Positions 1 through 10,362 are shown, counted from the stretch's first letter. The stretch is 64,000 bases of DNA from Methylocystis sp. MJC1 (GCF_026427715.1 NZ_CP107558.1:409001-473000); one strand, 5' to 3'. Made by a program: numbers and translations. The notes: generated by a model from the letters alone, not told the origin.

Positions 1-1146
1 GCGCGCCGCCTGACGAATCCGTTGCTCGTTCTCGACCAGCGCCAGCCGCAAATACCCTTCGCCATGTTCGCCGAAGCCCTCGCCTGGCGCGACGGCGACG
101 TCCGCCTTTTCGATGAGGAGCTTCGAGAACTCCAGGCTCGACATTGAGCGGAAACGCTCCGGCACAGGCGCCCAGGCGAACATCGACGCGCTCGGCGCCG
201 GGATCGGCCAGCCCGCCTGGGCGAAGCTCTCGACCATCACGTCGCGGCGTTTCTTGTAGATGGCGCGCATCTCTTTGATGCAATCGTCGGGGCCGTTCAG
301 CGCCGCCGTCGCCGCCACCTGAACAGGCGTGAAGGCGCCATAGTCGAGATAGCTCTTCACGCGCGCCAGCGCCGCGCAGAGCCGCTCGTTGCCGACAGCG
401 AAGCCCATGCGCCAGCCGGCCATGGAGAAGGTCTTCGACATGGACGTGAATTCGGCGGTCACGTCCATCGCGCCTGGCACCTGCAGCACGGACGGCGGCG
501 GATCGTCGTCGAAATAGACCTCCGCATAGGCGAGGTCGGAGAGGATGAAAATCTCGTGCTTCTTCGCGAAGGCGACGAGATCCCTGTAGAAATCGAGCGA
601 AGCGACTTCCGCCGTCGGATTCGATGGATAGCAGACGATCACTGCGATGGGCTTAGGTATCGAATGCGCCATCGCCCGCTCCAGCGCCGGAAAATATTCC
701 GGCGTCGGCGCCGAGGGCACGGAGCGGATGACGCCGCCCGCCATCAGAAAGCCGAAGGCGTGGATCGGGTAGGAGGGATTGGGGACCAGCACCACGTCGC
801 CCGGCGCGGTGATCGCCTGCGCCATATTGGCGAAACCCTCCTTGGAGCCGAGCGTCGCGACGACCTGCGTCTCGGAATCAAGCTTCACGCCGAAGCGGCG
901 CGCATAATAGGCGGCTTGCGCCCGGCGCAGCCCGGCGATGCCCTTGGAGGCGGAATAACGGTCGGTGCGCGCCTTGCCGGCGGTCTCGACGAGCTTGTCG
1001 ACGACATGCTTGGGGGCGGGCAGGTCTGGATTGCCCATGCCCATGTCGATGATGTCCGCGCCGCCGGCGCGGGCTTTGGCCTTCAGCCGGTTCACTTGCT
1101 CGAAGACATAAGGGGGCAGGCGCTTGATGCGATAAAAATCCGACAT
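1..1146 (-). CDS. Class I/II PLP aminotransferase (AlaC/LL-diaminopimelate aminotransferase-like), 3' end outside window
   Basis: Open frame of 382 codons running off the left edge, so the C-terminus is missing. The start is ATG (MSDFYRIK). Fold-type I aminotransferase landmarks are clear: SNPTAE around residues 175-180 (Asn binding the PLP ring), SDLAYAE around 203-209 (Asp and Tyr near PLP) and SMSKTFSMAG with the Schiff-base lysine near residue 238. An internal GNPDLPAP motif is typical of the AlaC/DapL-like group. It is expected to be cytosolic and to transfer amino groups between amino acids such as alanine or glutamate and 2-oxoacids. Related alphaproteobacterial proteins are often annotated as LL-diaminopimelate aminotransferase, but the exact substrate cannot be read from sequence. 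The family assignment is firm; the substrate is not. Confidence 0.88.
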   Translation of the reverse strand, partial: MSDFYRIKRLPPYVFEQVNRLKAKARAGGADIIDMGMGNPDLPAPKHVVDKLVETAGKARTDRYSASKGIAGLRRAQAAYYARRFGVKLDSETQVVATLGSKEGFANMAQAITAPGDVVLVPNPSYPIHAFGFLMAGGVIRSVPSAPTPEYFPALERAMAHSIPKPIAVIVCYPSNPTAEVASLDFYRDLVAFAKKHEIFILSDLAYAEVYFDDDPPPSVLQVPGAMDVTAEFTSMSKTFSMAGWRMGFAVGNERLCAALARVKSYLDYGAFTPVQVAATAALNGPDDCIKEMRAIYKKRRDVMVESFAQAGWPIPAPSASMFAWAPVPERFRSMSSLEFSKLLIEKADVAVAPGEGFGEHGEGYLRLALVENEQRIRQAAR

Positions 1147-1225
1147 TCTTTCTTTGTTCCGGGAGGCGGCGAGACGAGGAGTTTAGCTGATTTGGGTGGT
1201 CTGCGGGAGGGGGCTGGGCGGGCGT

Positions 1226-2680
1226 TCAAAACCGCACCAGCGTCCTCAGCCCCAGCACCAGGGAATTATGCAGCGTCGCGACCCCCGTTGGATCGCGCGG
1301 ATCAGGGGCATTTCCGCCAGGACGCCTGATATATTGGAGATCGGGCTGAAGGTACCAGCCTGAAGCCATGCGCGCAATATAGGTGGCCTCGACCAATTCC
1401 TCGCTGGAGCGGATCGGGGCCAGGGGATTGTTGAAGAACGCCGTGTCGCGATCGAGGCCGCGCGCGCCATTGGATATTCGGGCGTAGCCGACCGCCACGC
1501 CGAAGAGATCGTCCGGACGCGCGTCGATCACGCCGACGAAGGAGACGCCGGCGTCCGCCGAGGCGCTGACGAGATTGCGGTCATTGGGGGTAAGCCCGGC
1601 GCGCAGGAAAAACCCCGCGCCGCGACCGGGCCCTGCGCCGGCGCCGATCTGCTGGTCGAGGATGGCGTAATAACCTTGGTCGCCATGCCTTTGGAGTGAG
1701 ACTCCATTGCTGTTGGGATCCGAAAGCGAGAGGAAATCCGTACCCCAGCGCTGATCCGCGAATTGGCCGAAATGCCGCCATCCTCCCAGCTTCAACACGC
1801 CGTCGAGCCCGTTGAGGCCATATTTGAGCTGCGCCTCGCCGATGACATAGCGCGGATCTCTCATCCGGAAGCGTAGCCCGTCGGGATTGCGCCGCTGGGG
1901 ATCGGCGTTGTCGAAGGGCGTCTGAGGTCCGGCCGGGTCGCCGTCCAGCACGGCGGCGAGAAAGGAGAAATGCGCGTTTGGATTGAGCGTGACGCGCGCG
2001 CCCACATTGGAGAGGGGATAGGCGGGGCCGCCACCGGGCAGGTTGGAGGCGTCGACGACCGGCCAGCCAAAGGCGCCGTTGACGAACACCGCGCCCCAGA
2101 TGGGATACATGAATTCCTGATCGGAGCCGAGTTGTCCGGCGCGGATGTTGATCCTGTCGTCGAAGAGGCTCTGCTGGAGCCAAAGCTCGTAAAGCCGCGT
2201 CGCGCGCGAGGCCTCGATATTCGAGGGCGGCATCAGCGCGCCGACATAAAGCGCGTCGATCCCTCGCCCATGCAGCTGAAGCCCGCTCGCGTGAAGCGCC
2301 AGGCCGGGGATATTGGCGAGCTTGCCGAAATCGGCGTCGAGCGAGAGACGGAACCTGCCGTCATACGCCGCGCCCTGCCGCAGGCCGCCGCTGGTATTGG
2401 CGAAGATTTCGCCGATATATTTGCCGGTGAGACGGACGCCCAACTCCTCGAGCGCGTCGCGCTTCTTCCTCAGCGAGGGCCCGGGCTCCGGCAGCACAGA
2501 AAGAACCGAGCGCGAATCGCCTGGATCGATGGGCGGCGGCGTGGGATCGTGGCGGTCGCGGGACGGCCAAGCGGACGCGTCGCCGGCGATGAGCAGCGCG
2601 AGTCCGAGTAGAGCTGCGCGGACAAGAGAGGGTCTGCGCCGGTTGCGCAAATGGTCCGGGCGGCGTTTTGGCGCGAGCAT
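1226..2680 (-). CDS. OprB-family carbohydrate-selective porin
   Basis: 484 aa. An Arg-rich N-terminus is followed by a hydrophobic stretch (LVRAALLGLALLIAG) and an Ala-Ser-Ala type cleavage site, so it is exported. The mature part has the OprB pattern: a helical or low-complexity start, then an amphipathic beta-barrel with repeated GxxxLGG, YELWLQQSLFDD and AGQLGSDQEF blocks (substrate-porin segment around residues 165-190), ending in an aromatic C-terminal Phe (LVRF) as expected for BAM-inserted barrels. It probably lets sugars or small polar solutes through the outer membrane. It is divergent from the PEP carboxylase gene, with about 180 bp between them. The family is recognised from the motif pattern; the substrate is unknown. 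Confidence 0.82.
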   Translation of the reverse strand: MLAPKRRPDHLRNRRRPSLVRAALLGLALLIAGDASAWPSRDRHDPTPPPIDPGDSRSVLSVLPEPGPSLRKKRDALEELGVRLTGKYIGEIFANTSGGLRQGAAYDGRFRLSLDADFGKLANIPGLALHASGLQLHGRGIDALYVGALMPPSNIEASRATRLYELWLQQSLFDDRINIRAGQLGSDQEFMYPIWGAVFVNGAFGWPVVDASNLPGGGPAYPLSNVGARVTLNPNAHFSFLAAVLDGDPAGPQTPFDNADPQRRNPDGLRFRMRDPRYVIGEAQLKYGLNGLDGVLKLGGWRHFGQFADQRWGTDFLSLSDPNSNGVSLQRHGDQGYYAILDQQIGAGAGPGRGAGFFLRAGLTPNDRNLVSASADAGVSFVGVIDARPDDLFGVAVGYARISNGARGLDRDTAFFNNPLAPIRSSEELVEATYIARMASGWYLQPDLQYIRRPGGNAPDPRDPTGVATLHNSLVLGLRTLVRF

Positions 2681-2859
2681 TAAATCCTGCGGCTGGCGTT
2701 TTGCCCGGAGCCTAGCAGTTCAAGAGTTCTTGTGGAAATCTAGCTTCGCATTCATCTGTCTGAAAGACTGTCTCTTTCCGTCCACGTCGAAAACTGGCGC
2801 CAGGCCTGCTATAGCAGCAGCGATCCCCAGGGTGGGGCGTTTCGTTTCAAGGGTAAATC

Positions 2860-5652
2860 ATGCAGCTCGACGCACAGAGCAAGGAAGCGGCGGCAAAGGT
2901 CCTGGTCGAGCCGGAGGCAAAGACCGAAAAGCCGCTCGACGAGGACATCCGCCTCCTCGGCCGCCTCCTCGGCGACGCCGTGCGCGAGCATGAGGGCGAC
3001 GAGGCCTTCGAGCGCATCGAGACCATCCGCCGCCTGTCCGTCGCGGCGAGCCGCAACAAGGATCAGGACGCCGCGGCGAAGCTCGACGCGCTATTGCGCT
3101 CGCTCACCGCCAAGGAGGCGACGGCTGTCATCCGCGCCTTCAGCTATTTCTCGCATCTCGCCAATATCGCCGAGGATCTGCACCCGCTCAAAGAACGCGC
3201 CCGCGCGCTCGCCGACGGCGGGACGCTCGACGAGCCGAGCCTCGCGCGCTCGTTTTCGCATTTGCGCAAGGCGGCGATCGGCCCCGGCAAGATCGCCTCG
3301 GCCCTGTCGCGCGGTTGGATTTCGCCGGTGCTCACCGCCCATCCGACCGAGGTGCGGCGCAAATGCCTGCTCGACGCGGAGCGCGCCATCTTTACGCTGC
3401 TCGCCGCTCATGAGCATCTCAAGGGCAAGGAGCGCGCGCGCAACGAGATGGAGCTGCGCGCCCGCGTCACGCAATTGTGGCAGACGGAGCTTCTGCGCGA
3501 ATCGCGTCTCACGGTGCGCGACGAGATCGAGAACTCGCTGTCCTATTACCGCTCGACCTTCCTGCGCGAGATTCCGAGGCTCTACGGCAATATCGAATCG
3601 AAACTCGACGGGCTGCGGGTGCCGCCCTTCCTGCGCATGGGCGCCTGGGTTGGCGGCGATCGCGACGGCAATCCCAACGTCACGGCCGACTCGCTCTCGA
3701 CGGCGCTACGCATGCAATGCGAGACGGCCCTGCGCTTCTATCTCACCGAAGTGCATGCGCTCGGCGCCGAGCTGTCGATCTCGCGGCGCTATGGCGGCGC
3801 GACCAAGGCGCTCGAGGATCTTGCCGCGCGTTCGGGTGACGATAATCCGCATCGCGACAACGAGCCCTACCGCCGTGCGCTGATCGGCGTCTATTCGCGT
3901 CTCGCCGGCACGCTGGAGAAACTCACGGGCCAGCAGGCCATGCGCCATGCGCTGGCGCCGGGCCAGCCTTACGCCAATAGCTGGGCTTTCCTCGCCGATC
4001 TCGTCACGATCGACGAATCCTTGCGCGTCCATCACAGCGAGGTGATCGCCTCGCAGCGCCTGGAGCCGTTGATCCGAGCTGTGGAAGTGTTCGGTTTCCA
4101 TCTCGCGACTCTGGACCTTCGCCAAAGCTCCGACCGTCACGAAGAGACACTCTCGGAGCTTCTCGCCGCGGCGCGCGTCGCCGAAGATTATGCCGCTCTT
4201 CCCGAGACCGAGAAGCAGCAGCTTCTCATGCGGCTCCTCTCCGACCCGCGTCCTGTGCGTCTGCCGGATCGGGTCTACAGCGACCGCGCGATGAGCGAGC
4301 TCGCGATCTTCGAGCGCGCGATCGAGATGCGCCGCCTTTATGGCGATGAAGCCATCCGCCATTACATCGTCAGCCATACGGAGACCGTAAGCGACCTTCT
4401 GGAAGTGCTGCTCCTGCAGAAGGAGTGCGGCCTGATGCGCGGCACGCTCGATCCGCGCGACGCGGAAGCGGTAGCGGCCGATCTCATCATCACGCCGCTG
4501 TTCGAGACGATTGGCGATCTGCGCAACGCGGCGCCGATCATGCGCGAATTTTACGCGCTGCCGGGCATTCAGCGGCTCGTCGTCAATTCCGGCGCTCAGC
4601 AGGACATCATGCTGGGCTATTCGGACTCCAATAAAGACGGCGGCATTCTCACGAGCATTTGGGAACTCTACCGCGCCTCGACCGCGCTCGCGGAATTCTT
4701 CGCTTCGATCCCCAATGTGACGATGCGTCTCTTCCATGGGCGCGGCGGCACGGTGGGCCGCGGCGGCGGCCCGAGCTACGACGCCATTCTGGCGCAGCCG
4801 CCGGGCACGGTGAACGGCCAGATCCGCCTCACCGAACAGGGCGAGGTGATCGCCGCGAAATACGCCAATCCGCAGATCGGCCACGTCAATCTGGAGCTGC
4901 TCGTCGCCGCGACGCTGGAGGCGACGCTGCTTTCGCAGCACAAGGCGCCCGCTCCGGAGTTTTTGGAAATCGCGGAAGAACTATCGCGATCCGGCATGGC
5001 CGCCTATCGCAAGCTCGTCTATGAGACAGACGGCTTCGTGGATTATTTCTTCGCCTCGACGCCCATCACGGAAATTGCTTCGCTCAACATCGGCTCTCGC
5101 CCGGCTTCGCGAAAGCCGTCGCGCAAGATCGAGGATTTGCGCGCGATCCCGTGGAGCTTCTCCTGGGCGCAGGCGCGCGTGGCCTTGCCGGGCTGGTATG
5201 GTTTCGGCTCGGCCATCGCGAATTATCTGGAGCAGGATCACAAGGAGCGCATCGAGCTGTTGCGGCGCATGGCGACGGAATGGCCCTTCTTCCGCTCGCT
5301 GCTTTCCAACATCGACATGATTCTGTCGAAGACCGATCTTCAGATCGCGCGCCATTATGCCGAGCTTGTCGAGGATCGCGCTCTGGCGCAGCGTATTTTC
5401 GCGATGATCGAGGCTGAGCACGCGCGTTCGGTCGATGCGCTGACGCAAATATTGGGCACGACGGAGCGGCTTGCCGACAATCCGACGCTGGCGCGCTCCA
5501 TTCGCCAACGTTTCCCCTATATCGCGCCGCTCAATTACATCCAGGTCGAACTCATCCGCCGCCACCGCGCCGGCATGATCGACGACGAGATTCGCGAGGG
5601 CATTTTGATGTCGATCAACGGCATTTCGGCGGGCCTGCGCAATACGGGCTGA
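2860..5652 (+). CDS. ppc: Phosphoenolpyruvate carboxylase
   Basis: 930 aa, normal for bacterial PEPC (about 880-960). It carboxylates PEP with bicarbonate to oxaloacetate, the anaplerotic step; in serine-cycle methylotrophs it also carries assimilatory flux. Visible signatures are the catalytic-His block [11 protein letters not shown] near residue 161, the [12 protein letters not shown] block, [10 protein letters not shown], and the glycine-rich [14 protein letters not shown] loop near residue 625 with its catalytic Arg. It ends in the usual [12 protein letters not shown]-terminus. The N-terminal 20 or so residues are poorly conserved and the ATG at 2860 is accepted. A strong 12-bp stem-loop follows the stop codon. 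It is monocistronic as far as can be seen. Confidence 0.97.
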   Translation: MQLDAQSKEAAAKVLVEPEAKTEKPLDEDIRLLGRLLGDAVREHEGDEAFERIETIRRLSVAASRNKDQDAAAKLDALLRSLTAKEATAVIRAFSYFSHLANIAEDLHPLKERARALADGGTLDEPSLARSFSHLRKAAIGPGKIASALSRGWISPVLTAHPTEVRRKCLLDAERAIFTLLAAHEHLKGKERARNEMELRARVTQLWQTELLRESRLTVRDEIENSLSYYRSTFLREIPRLYGNIESKLDGLRVPPFLRMGAWVGGDRDGNPNVTADSLSTALRMQCETALRFYLTEVHALGAELSISRRYGGATKALEDLAARSGDDNPHRDNEPYRRALIGVYSRLAGTLEKLTGQQAMRHALAPGQPYANSWAFLADLVTIDESLRVHHSEVIASQRLEPLIRAVEVFGFHLATLDLRQSSDRHEETLSELLAAARVAEDYAALPETEKQQLLMRLLSDPRPVRLPDRVYSDRAMSELAIFERAIEMRRLYGDEAIRHYIVSHTETVSDLLEVLLLQKECGLMRGTLDPRDAEAVAADLIITPLFETIGDLRNAAPIMREFYALPGIQRLVVNSGAQQDIMLGYSDSNKDGGILTSIWELYRASTALAEFFASIPNVTMRLFHGRGGTVGRGGGPSYDAILAQPPGTVNGQIRLTEQGEVIAAKYANPQIGHVNLELLVAATLEATLLSQHKAPAPEFLEIAEELSRSGMAAYRKLVYETDGFVDYFFASTPITEIASLNIGSRPASRKPSRKIEDLRAIPWSFSWAQARVALPGWYGFGSAIANYLEQDHKERIELLRRMATEWPFFRSLLSNIDMILSKTDLQIARHYAELVEDRALAQRIFAMIEAEHARSVDALTQILGTTERLADNPTLARSIRQRFPYIAPLNYIQVELIRRHRAGMIDDEIREGILMSINGISAGLRNTG

Positions 5653-5676
5653 ACGAGAGGCCTTCGTTTCTTGTAT

Positions 5677-5706
5677 CCCTATCGCTCGTTCGCGCGAGCG
5701 ATAGGG
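5677..5706. terminator. Stem-loop between convergent ppc and GGDEF/EAL genes
   Basis: Perfect 12-bp inverted repeat (CCCTATCGCTCG / CGAGCGATAGGG) around a six-base loop, 24 bp after the ppc stop and 30 bp before the end of the opposite-strand gene. There is no U-tract on either strand, so it is a probable bidirectional 3'-end stabiliser or factor-assisted terminator rather than a classic intrinsic terminator. Confidence 0.6.
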
Positions 5707-5735
5707 TGCGTGCGGATTGCGGCTCGTATATCAAA

Positions 5736-7559
5736 TCAGGCAAACGAGCCGATCGCGGCCCGCTTGTCCTCGACGACTGGCCGCGCCTCCGCGAAACCAT
5801 AGAGCGCGCCCTGAAAATATTCGACGCCCCAGTCACGCAGAATGCGCGCCGTCGCTTCGTCCTCCACCCATTCCGCCACGACCTTGATGGAGAGATGGCG
5901 CGCGAGGTCGATCAGCGTGCGTACGAAGAAGCGGTCGTCCTGGGAGTTCGTGATATTCTGGATGAAGGCGCCGTCGATCTTGACGATGTCGAAGTTGAAG
6001 TCCCGCAGATTTCTGAAGGACGTGTGGCCCGCGCCAAAATCGTCCATCGCGACTTTGACGCCCTGTTCCTTGCAAACGGCGATGAGGTTTCTTGTCGTCT
6101 CGAAATCCTCGATCAGGCTCGTTTCGGTGATTTCGACGATCAGCCTGTCCGAGATGGACGGATTCATCGTGATCGCCGCTTTGAGGCGGTCCGGCCACTC
6201 CGGATCGAGCACCGTATTCACCGAGCAGTTCACCGAAACGCGCAAATTGGGGTCGGCTGCGAGCCTTTCCAGAGCGAGCTCCATCACGCGCTGATCGAGC
6301 AGACGCACGAGCCCGGCCTTTTCCGCGACAGGCAGCAACGCCGCAGGGGACGCCATGGTCCCATCCGGCAGGCGTATCCGCAGCAGCGCCTCGTGGAAGG
6401 CGGCTTCTCCGGTAGCTGCATGGACGACAGGCTGGAATGCGAGATCGACGCGGCGCTCATTGAGCGCCGAGACAATGCTGTCGGCGACCTGCAGCGTGCG
6501 AAATCGCGCGTCCTCCCGGGCGAGTGACGCCGTATAGGCGACGAACCGCTTGCCATTGTTCTGGCGCGCCACGTCGAGCGCCTCCTCGGCATGCTGCAAG
6601 AGCACGTGGGGAAGGCGACCCTCGCGCGGCCCGATGACCCCGCCGATGCGGATCGTGGTGGGAATGGGTCCGGCGGAAGTTTCGAAGGGCGCGCTCTTTA
6701 CGAGTTCAAGCAGGCGCTGGGCGGCGACGAGCGTTTCATCGGCGTCGCAGTTTTCGAGCACGAGAGCGAATTTATTGCCGGCATGGCGCGCCACCACGTC
6801 GCAGGCCCGCACATTCTCGCGCAGGCGCTTGGCGAGGTTCGCAATCACCTCGTCCCCGGCGTCATATCCATAAGTCCGGTTGAGCGCGAACAGGTTCTCC
6901 AACGCGACGAGCAGCACGGCGAAGGGCTTACGTGAGCGTTCGGCCTGCTGGAGGAAACGGGCGATATGCTCGCCGAGCTGGGCTCGGTTCAAAACGCCCG
7001 TCAGCGGATCGATCTGCGCGCCCAGCGCGAGCTTGCGCTCCATCTCGTGGCGCTCGGTGACGACCCGCACGACGCCATAAGCGCGCGAAGGTTTGCCGGT
7101 GGGGCCGGCGAACCAGCGGCCGGTGTCCTCCACCCAAACGAGCGGTCCTTGGCCAAGCTCCCGCGGCTGAGCCAGGGCGTAGACCACCTGATAAGGAACG
7201 CCTTCCCCTGCGTCCGTCTTGCCGGATTGCACGATGGCGTCATAGCGGGAGGCGCCGCTTTCACGCGCAATCCGCTCGCCATAGCCGAGCCCGGTGTCGA
7301 GATCCTCGCCGGCGATGGGCCCTAGGATTTCACCAAGATTCGGGCCCCAGGTCAGTCGATCCGAGCTGAGCTCCCAGTCATAGACGACTTCTCCGATCGA
7401 CGACAAAATCTCCCGCGGGTCCGGGCCGGCGACAGGGGCGGGCGCGATCGGGAGGGCGGGAGGCTCCCGCGTCACAAGAGGCGCTTTGAGAATAGATGAA
7501 TGAATCGTATTCGCAGCGGGGGCCTCCAAGCCGCGATTTGCGATATGGCGCAATTGCAT
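5736..7559 (-). CDS. PAS-GGDEF-EAL protein; degenerate GGDEF, intact EAL: predicted c-di-GMP phosphodiesterase
   Basis: About 607 aa from the ATG at 7559. The frame also opens at a GTG at 7670, but those extra 37 residues look non-coding. Order: PAS-like segment around residues 45-165, GGDEF domain around 170-330, EAL domain around 358-605. The GGDEF active-site motif reads AGNKF (residues 260-264), which should abolish cyclase activity. The EAL domain keeps EALLR, the Asn in SVNCSVN, EITET, DDFGAG, KIDG and VVAEWVED, the metal- and water-binding set, so hydrolysis of c-di-GMP is predicted. The dead GGDEF may act as a GTP sensor, as in some composite proteins. No membrane segment is seen, so it is probably cytosolic. 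Its location, next to ppc, gives no clue to the process controlled. Confidence 0.9.
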   Translation of the reverse strand: MQLRHIANRGLEAPAANTIHSSILKAPLVTREPPALPIAPAPVAGPDPREILSSIGEVVYDWELSSDRLTWGPNLGEILGPIAGEDLDTGLGYGERIARESGASRYDAIVQSGKTDAGEGVPYQVVYALAQPRELGQGPLVWVEDTGRWFAGPTGKPSRAYGVVRVVTERHEMERKLALGAQIDPLTGVLNRAQLGEHIARFLQQAERSRKPFAVLLVALENLFALNRTYGYDAGDEVIANLAKRLRENVRACDVVARHAGNKFALVLENCDADETLVAAQRLLELVKSAPFETSAGPIPTTIRIGGVIGPREGRLPHVLLQHAEEALDVARQNNGKRFVAYTASLAREDARFRTLQVADSIVSALNERRVDLAFQPVVHAATGEAAFHEALLRIRLPDGTMASPAALLPVAEKAGLVRLLDQRVMELALERLAADPNLRVSVNCSVNTVLDPEWPDRLKAAITMNPSISDRLIVEITETSLIEDFETTRNLIAVCKEQGVKVAMDDFGAGHTSFRNLRDFNFDIVKIDGAFIQNITNSQDDRFFVRTLIDLARHLSIKVVAEWVEDEATARILRDWGVEYFQGALYGFAEARPVVEDKRAAIGSFA

Positions 7560-7777
7560 TTTTGGCGGAACCTTCGGCGCTGTTTCGGGTCCTCCACTGT
7601 CGCCTCGAAACGTAAATGCCACGTTGCGGCTTCTGCCGAATTTTCCGGCAGGCCTCCTCAGCCCGTTCACATAGCCCGGTTTGTGCTTAAGAAATCGCGG
7701 CGCTCGGCCTCTCTGGACGGGGGGCCGCTCGCATGCGATTGATCCTGTGGATAAGACATTCTCTGGAGTCGAAACTG

Positions 7778-8113
7778 ATGAACGCCTCTCCTTTCAATGA
7801 CATCGGCCTCGATGCGCTTAAGGCCGGTCTCGCCGACGGCTCGATCCTTCTGGTCGACGTCCGGGAAGCCGACGAATATACCGCCGGCCATATCAAGGGG
7901 GCGCTGTTCAACCCGCTCTCGCGCTTCGACCCGACGAAGCTCCCCGTCGCGGGAGAGGGGCAGAAGGTCGTCATTTACTGCCGCTCGGGCCGGCGTTCCG
8001 TGTCGGCTATGGAGCAGGCCCGGCTCGTTGGGCGGCGCGACTGCAACACCCATTTCGGCGGCGGCATCCAGGCCTGGCTCAACGCCGGTCAGCCGGTCGA
8101 GCAGGGGATGTAA
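7778..8113 (+). CDS. Single-domain rhodanese (sulfurtransferase-like)
   Basis: About 111 aa. The frame opens at 7733, but the ATG at 7778 is preceded by GGAG at a nine-base spacing and begins the domain cleanly. The rhodanese fold is clear: LLVDVREADEY, then HIKGALFNPL, and the active-site loop YCRSGRRS with nucleophilic Cys near residue 68 (C-R-S-G-R-R-S). It likely carries sulfane sulfur as a persulfide; the in vivo acceptor is unknown. No signal peptide. It ends one base before the end of the convergent dipeptide epimerase gene. Confidence 0.9.
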   Translation: MNASPFNDIGLDALKAGLADGSILLVDVREADEYTAGHIKGALFNPLSRFDPTKLPVAGEGQKVVIYCRSGRRSVSAMEQARLVGRRDCNTHFGGGIQAWLNAGQPVEQGM

Positions 8114-9103
8114 TCACCCCCAAAGCGCGACGGGCGGCGGGGTCATGGTCGAGCCCTCATAGACCAGGCCCGGCTCGCGGTCCCTGGCGAGCAGCAGCGG
8201 TCCATCGAGATCGACGAAAGCCGCCATCTCGCCGATCAGCATGGCCGGGGCCATGGCGAGCGAGGTGCCGACCATGCAGCCGGCCATGATCTGCAAGCCC
8301 ATCTGCCGGGCCGCTTCCGCCATAGCCAGGGCCTCGGTAAGGCCCCCGGCCTTGTCGAGCTTGATATTGACCGCGTCGTAGCGGCCCCTGAGCGCCTCCA
8401 GGGAAGCCCTGTCGTGGGCGCTTTCATCGGCGCAAATGGGGATGGGCCGAGCGATCTTCGCCAATATGTCGTCCTTGCCAGCGGGCAAGGGCTGCTCGAC
8501 CAGCGCGACGCCGTGGCGCGCGCAGACGTCGAGCTGCACGGCCAGCGTCTCCTCGCGCCAGGCTTCATTGGCGTCGACGATGAGCTGCGCATGCGGAGCC
8601 CCTTCCCGGACGGCGGCGAGCCTTGCGTCGTCCCCCTCGCCGGCGAGCTTTACCTTCAGGAGCGGCCGGGCGGCGGCTTTGAGCGCGGCCATGCGCATCT
8701 CCTCGGGCGTCCCGACCGATAGCGTATATGCGGTGACGAGCGGCGAGAGGCGCTCGAAGCCCGCGATCACATAGGCGCGCCGGCCCGAGCGCTTGGCCTC
8801 CAGATCCCACATGGCGCAATCGACGGCGTTGCGCGCCGCGCCTGCCGGCAGCAGTCGCTGCAAGGCGGCCCGGTCGGCGCCCGATTCGATCTCGCCGCGC
8901 ACGCCCTCGATCGCCGCGACGACGCTCTCGACGCTCTCGCCGTAGCGTGCGTAGGGCACGCATTCTCCGCGTCCCACGACATCGCCCGCGCGTAGCATCG
9001 CCGTGACCACCCGCGCCTCCGTCTTGGCGCCGCGAGAGATGACGAAGCGCCCGGCGATGGGGTAGGCTTCGACGGCGAGAGTCAGCTCGATGCGCAAGGG
9101 CAT
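8114..9103 (-). CDS. Dipeptide epimerase (L-Ala-D/L-Glu epimerase-like, enolase superfamily)
   Basis: 329 aa from the ATG at 9103 (MPLRIELTLA). The frame stays open upstream to 9379, but that part is Arg/Pro-rich shadow of the next gene. Muconate-lactonising subgroup residues are in order: KVK (Lys150/152) on strand 2, metal ligands Asp177 (IVDANEAW), Glu203 (LVEQPLP) and Asp226 (CADESAH), and the opposing general base Lys248 (NIKLDKAGG). This is the layout of L-Ala-D/L-Glu epimerases, which recycle murein peptides by turning L-Ala-D-Glu into L-Ala-L-Glu. Other dipeptide specificities exist in the group. It is divergent from the lipid-transport operon. Confidence 0.88.
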   Translation of the reverse strand: MPLRIELTLAVEAYPIAGRFVISRGAKTEARVVTAMLRAGDVVGRGECVPYARYGESVESVVAAIEGVRGEIESGADRAALQRLLPAGAARNAVDCAMWDLEAKRSGRRAYVIAGFERLSPLVTAYTLSVGTPEEMRMAALKAAARPLLKVKLAGEGDDARLAAVREGAPHAQLIVDANEAWREETLAVQLDVCARHGVALVEQPLPAGKDDILAKIARPIPICADESAHDRASLEALRGRYDAVNIKLDKAGGLTEALAMAEAARQMGLQIMAGCMVGTSLAMAPAMLIGEMAAFVDLDGPLLLARDREPGLVYEGSTMTPPPVALWG

Positions 9104-9219
9104 GGCTCCATTAGCTTGCAAGTCGGCGAATACTGTGCGCTTGCGCGCTTGTCGACCGCATGTCACGAAGTTAAGAGCATTTGCAAGCTGCCGCTGAATC
9201 GCCTTCCGAACGAGGCCGC

Positions 9220-10362
9220 ATGGCTGTCGACGCCGCCCAGAATCCCCCGGACGTCTCGCCCCTCGAGGGCGGCGCGCGGTTGGCGCTCGCCGGCGATTGG
9301 ACCCTCGCGGCCTCCCGCCGCCTCGAAAACAAGGCGCAGGAGGTCGTCGATTTCGGTCGCCGCGGCGACTTCGTGACACTCGACCTTTCTGGCGTGTCGC
9401 GTCTCGACACCGCCGGCGCCTGGCTGATCAATCGCGCCCGCCGCACGCTTGCGCGATCCAATGTCGGCGTCGCGCTCGAACATGTGCGTCCCGAGCACGA
9501 CATATTGCTCGAGGAAGCAACCTACCGCGATTTCCAAGCGCCCGCGCGCAAGTCCGTCCCCATCGTTCTGGAGCTTCTCGCGGATGTCGGCCGCGCCATC
9601 GTCTACAGCCTGAAGGAATTCTACCGGGGCATCGCCTTCCTGGGCGAATTCGTCGCGGTGCTGGGATATATCGCGACGCACCCGCGCCATTTCCGCGGGA
9701 CCTCTCTCGTCGCGCATATGGAGCTGATCGGTCTGCGCAGCGCGCCGATCGTTATCCTCATCAATCTCCTCGTGGGCGCCATTGTCGCCCAGCAGGGCAT
9801 TTACCAGCTCATCAGATTTGGCGCGACAACCTACGCCGTCGACCTGATCGGCATATTGGTGCTGCGCGAGCTCGGCGTCCTGCTCACCTCCATCATGATC
9901 GCGGGCCGCTCGGGCTCCGCCATCACCGCCGAAATCGGCTCCATGAAGATGCGGGAGGAGATCGACGCGCTGCGCGTCATGGGCCTCTCGGTCATCGAAG
10001 TGCTCGTCGCGCCGCGGGTGCTGGCGCTCATCCTGTCGCTGCCGATCCTGACCTTCATCGCGGATATGTCCGCGCTCTTCGGCGGCATGCTGGTCTCCTG
10101 GGGCTATGGCGGCATCAGCCCCGCAGCTTTTTCCTCACTGCTCAGGGAAGCCATCGGATTCAACACATTCATGGTCGGGATCATCAAAGCGCCGTTCATG
10201 GCGCTGGTCATCGGGCTGATCGCGATGATCGACGGGCTGGCGACGCAAGGCTCCGCCGAATCGCTCGGCCGTCAGGTGACGTCCTCTGTCGTGAAATCGA
10301 TTTTCATGGTCATCGTGCTCGATGGCCTCTTCGCCATCTTTTTCGCCTCGATTCATTACTAA
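9220..10362 (+). CDS. mlaE: MlaE-type lipid ABC transporter permease with N-terminal STAS-like domain
   Basis: 380 aa from the ATG at 9220; a TTG at 9181 in the same frame would add 13 residues. Residues 1-110 look like a STAS (MlaB-like) domain (VTLDLSGVSRLDTAGAWLINRARR). The rest is the MlaE permease domain with about five membrane segments and the signatures LRELGVLLTSIMIAGRSGSA and EIDALRVMGL. The predicted role is the inner-membrane permease of a phospholipid transport system that keeps outer-membrane lipid asymmetry. It is first of a four-gene operon with the ATPase, MCE protein and lipoprotein. Fusion of the STAS partner to the permease is common in alphaproteobacteria. Confidence 0.93.
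   Translation: MAVDAAQNPPDVSPLEGGARLALAGDWTLAASRRLENKAQEVVDFGRRGDFVTLDLSGVSRLDTAGAWLINRARRTLARSNVGVALEHVRPEHDILLEEATYRDFQAPARKSVPIVLELLADVGRAIVYSLKEFYRGIAFLGEFVAVLGYIATHPRHFRGTSLVAHMELIGLRSAPIVILINLLVGAIVAQQGIYQLIRFGATTYAVDLIGILVLRELGVLLTSIMIAGRSGSAITAEIGSMKMREEIDALRVMGLSVIEVLVAPRVLALILSLPILTFIADMSALFGGMLVSWGYGGISPAAFSSLLREAIGFNTFMVGIIKAPFMALVIGLIAMIDGLATQGSAESLGRQVTSSVVKSIFMVIVLDGLFAIFFASIHY

Noticed and set aside
3706..4941. Long minus-strand open frame (411 codons) inside ppc
   Set aside because: It is antisense to a fully conserved PEP carboxylase; its product is His/Arg-rich with no domain pattern, as expected of a GC-rich shadow frame.
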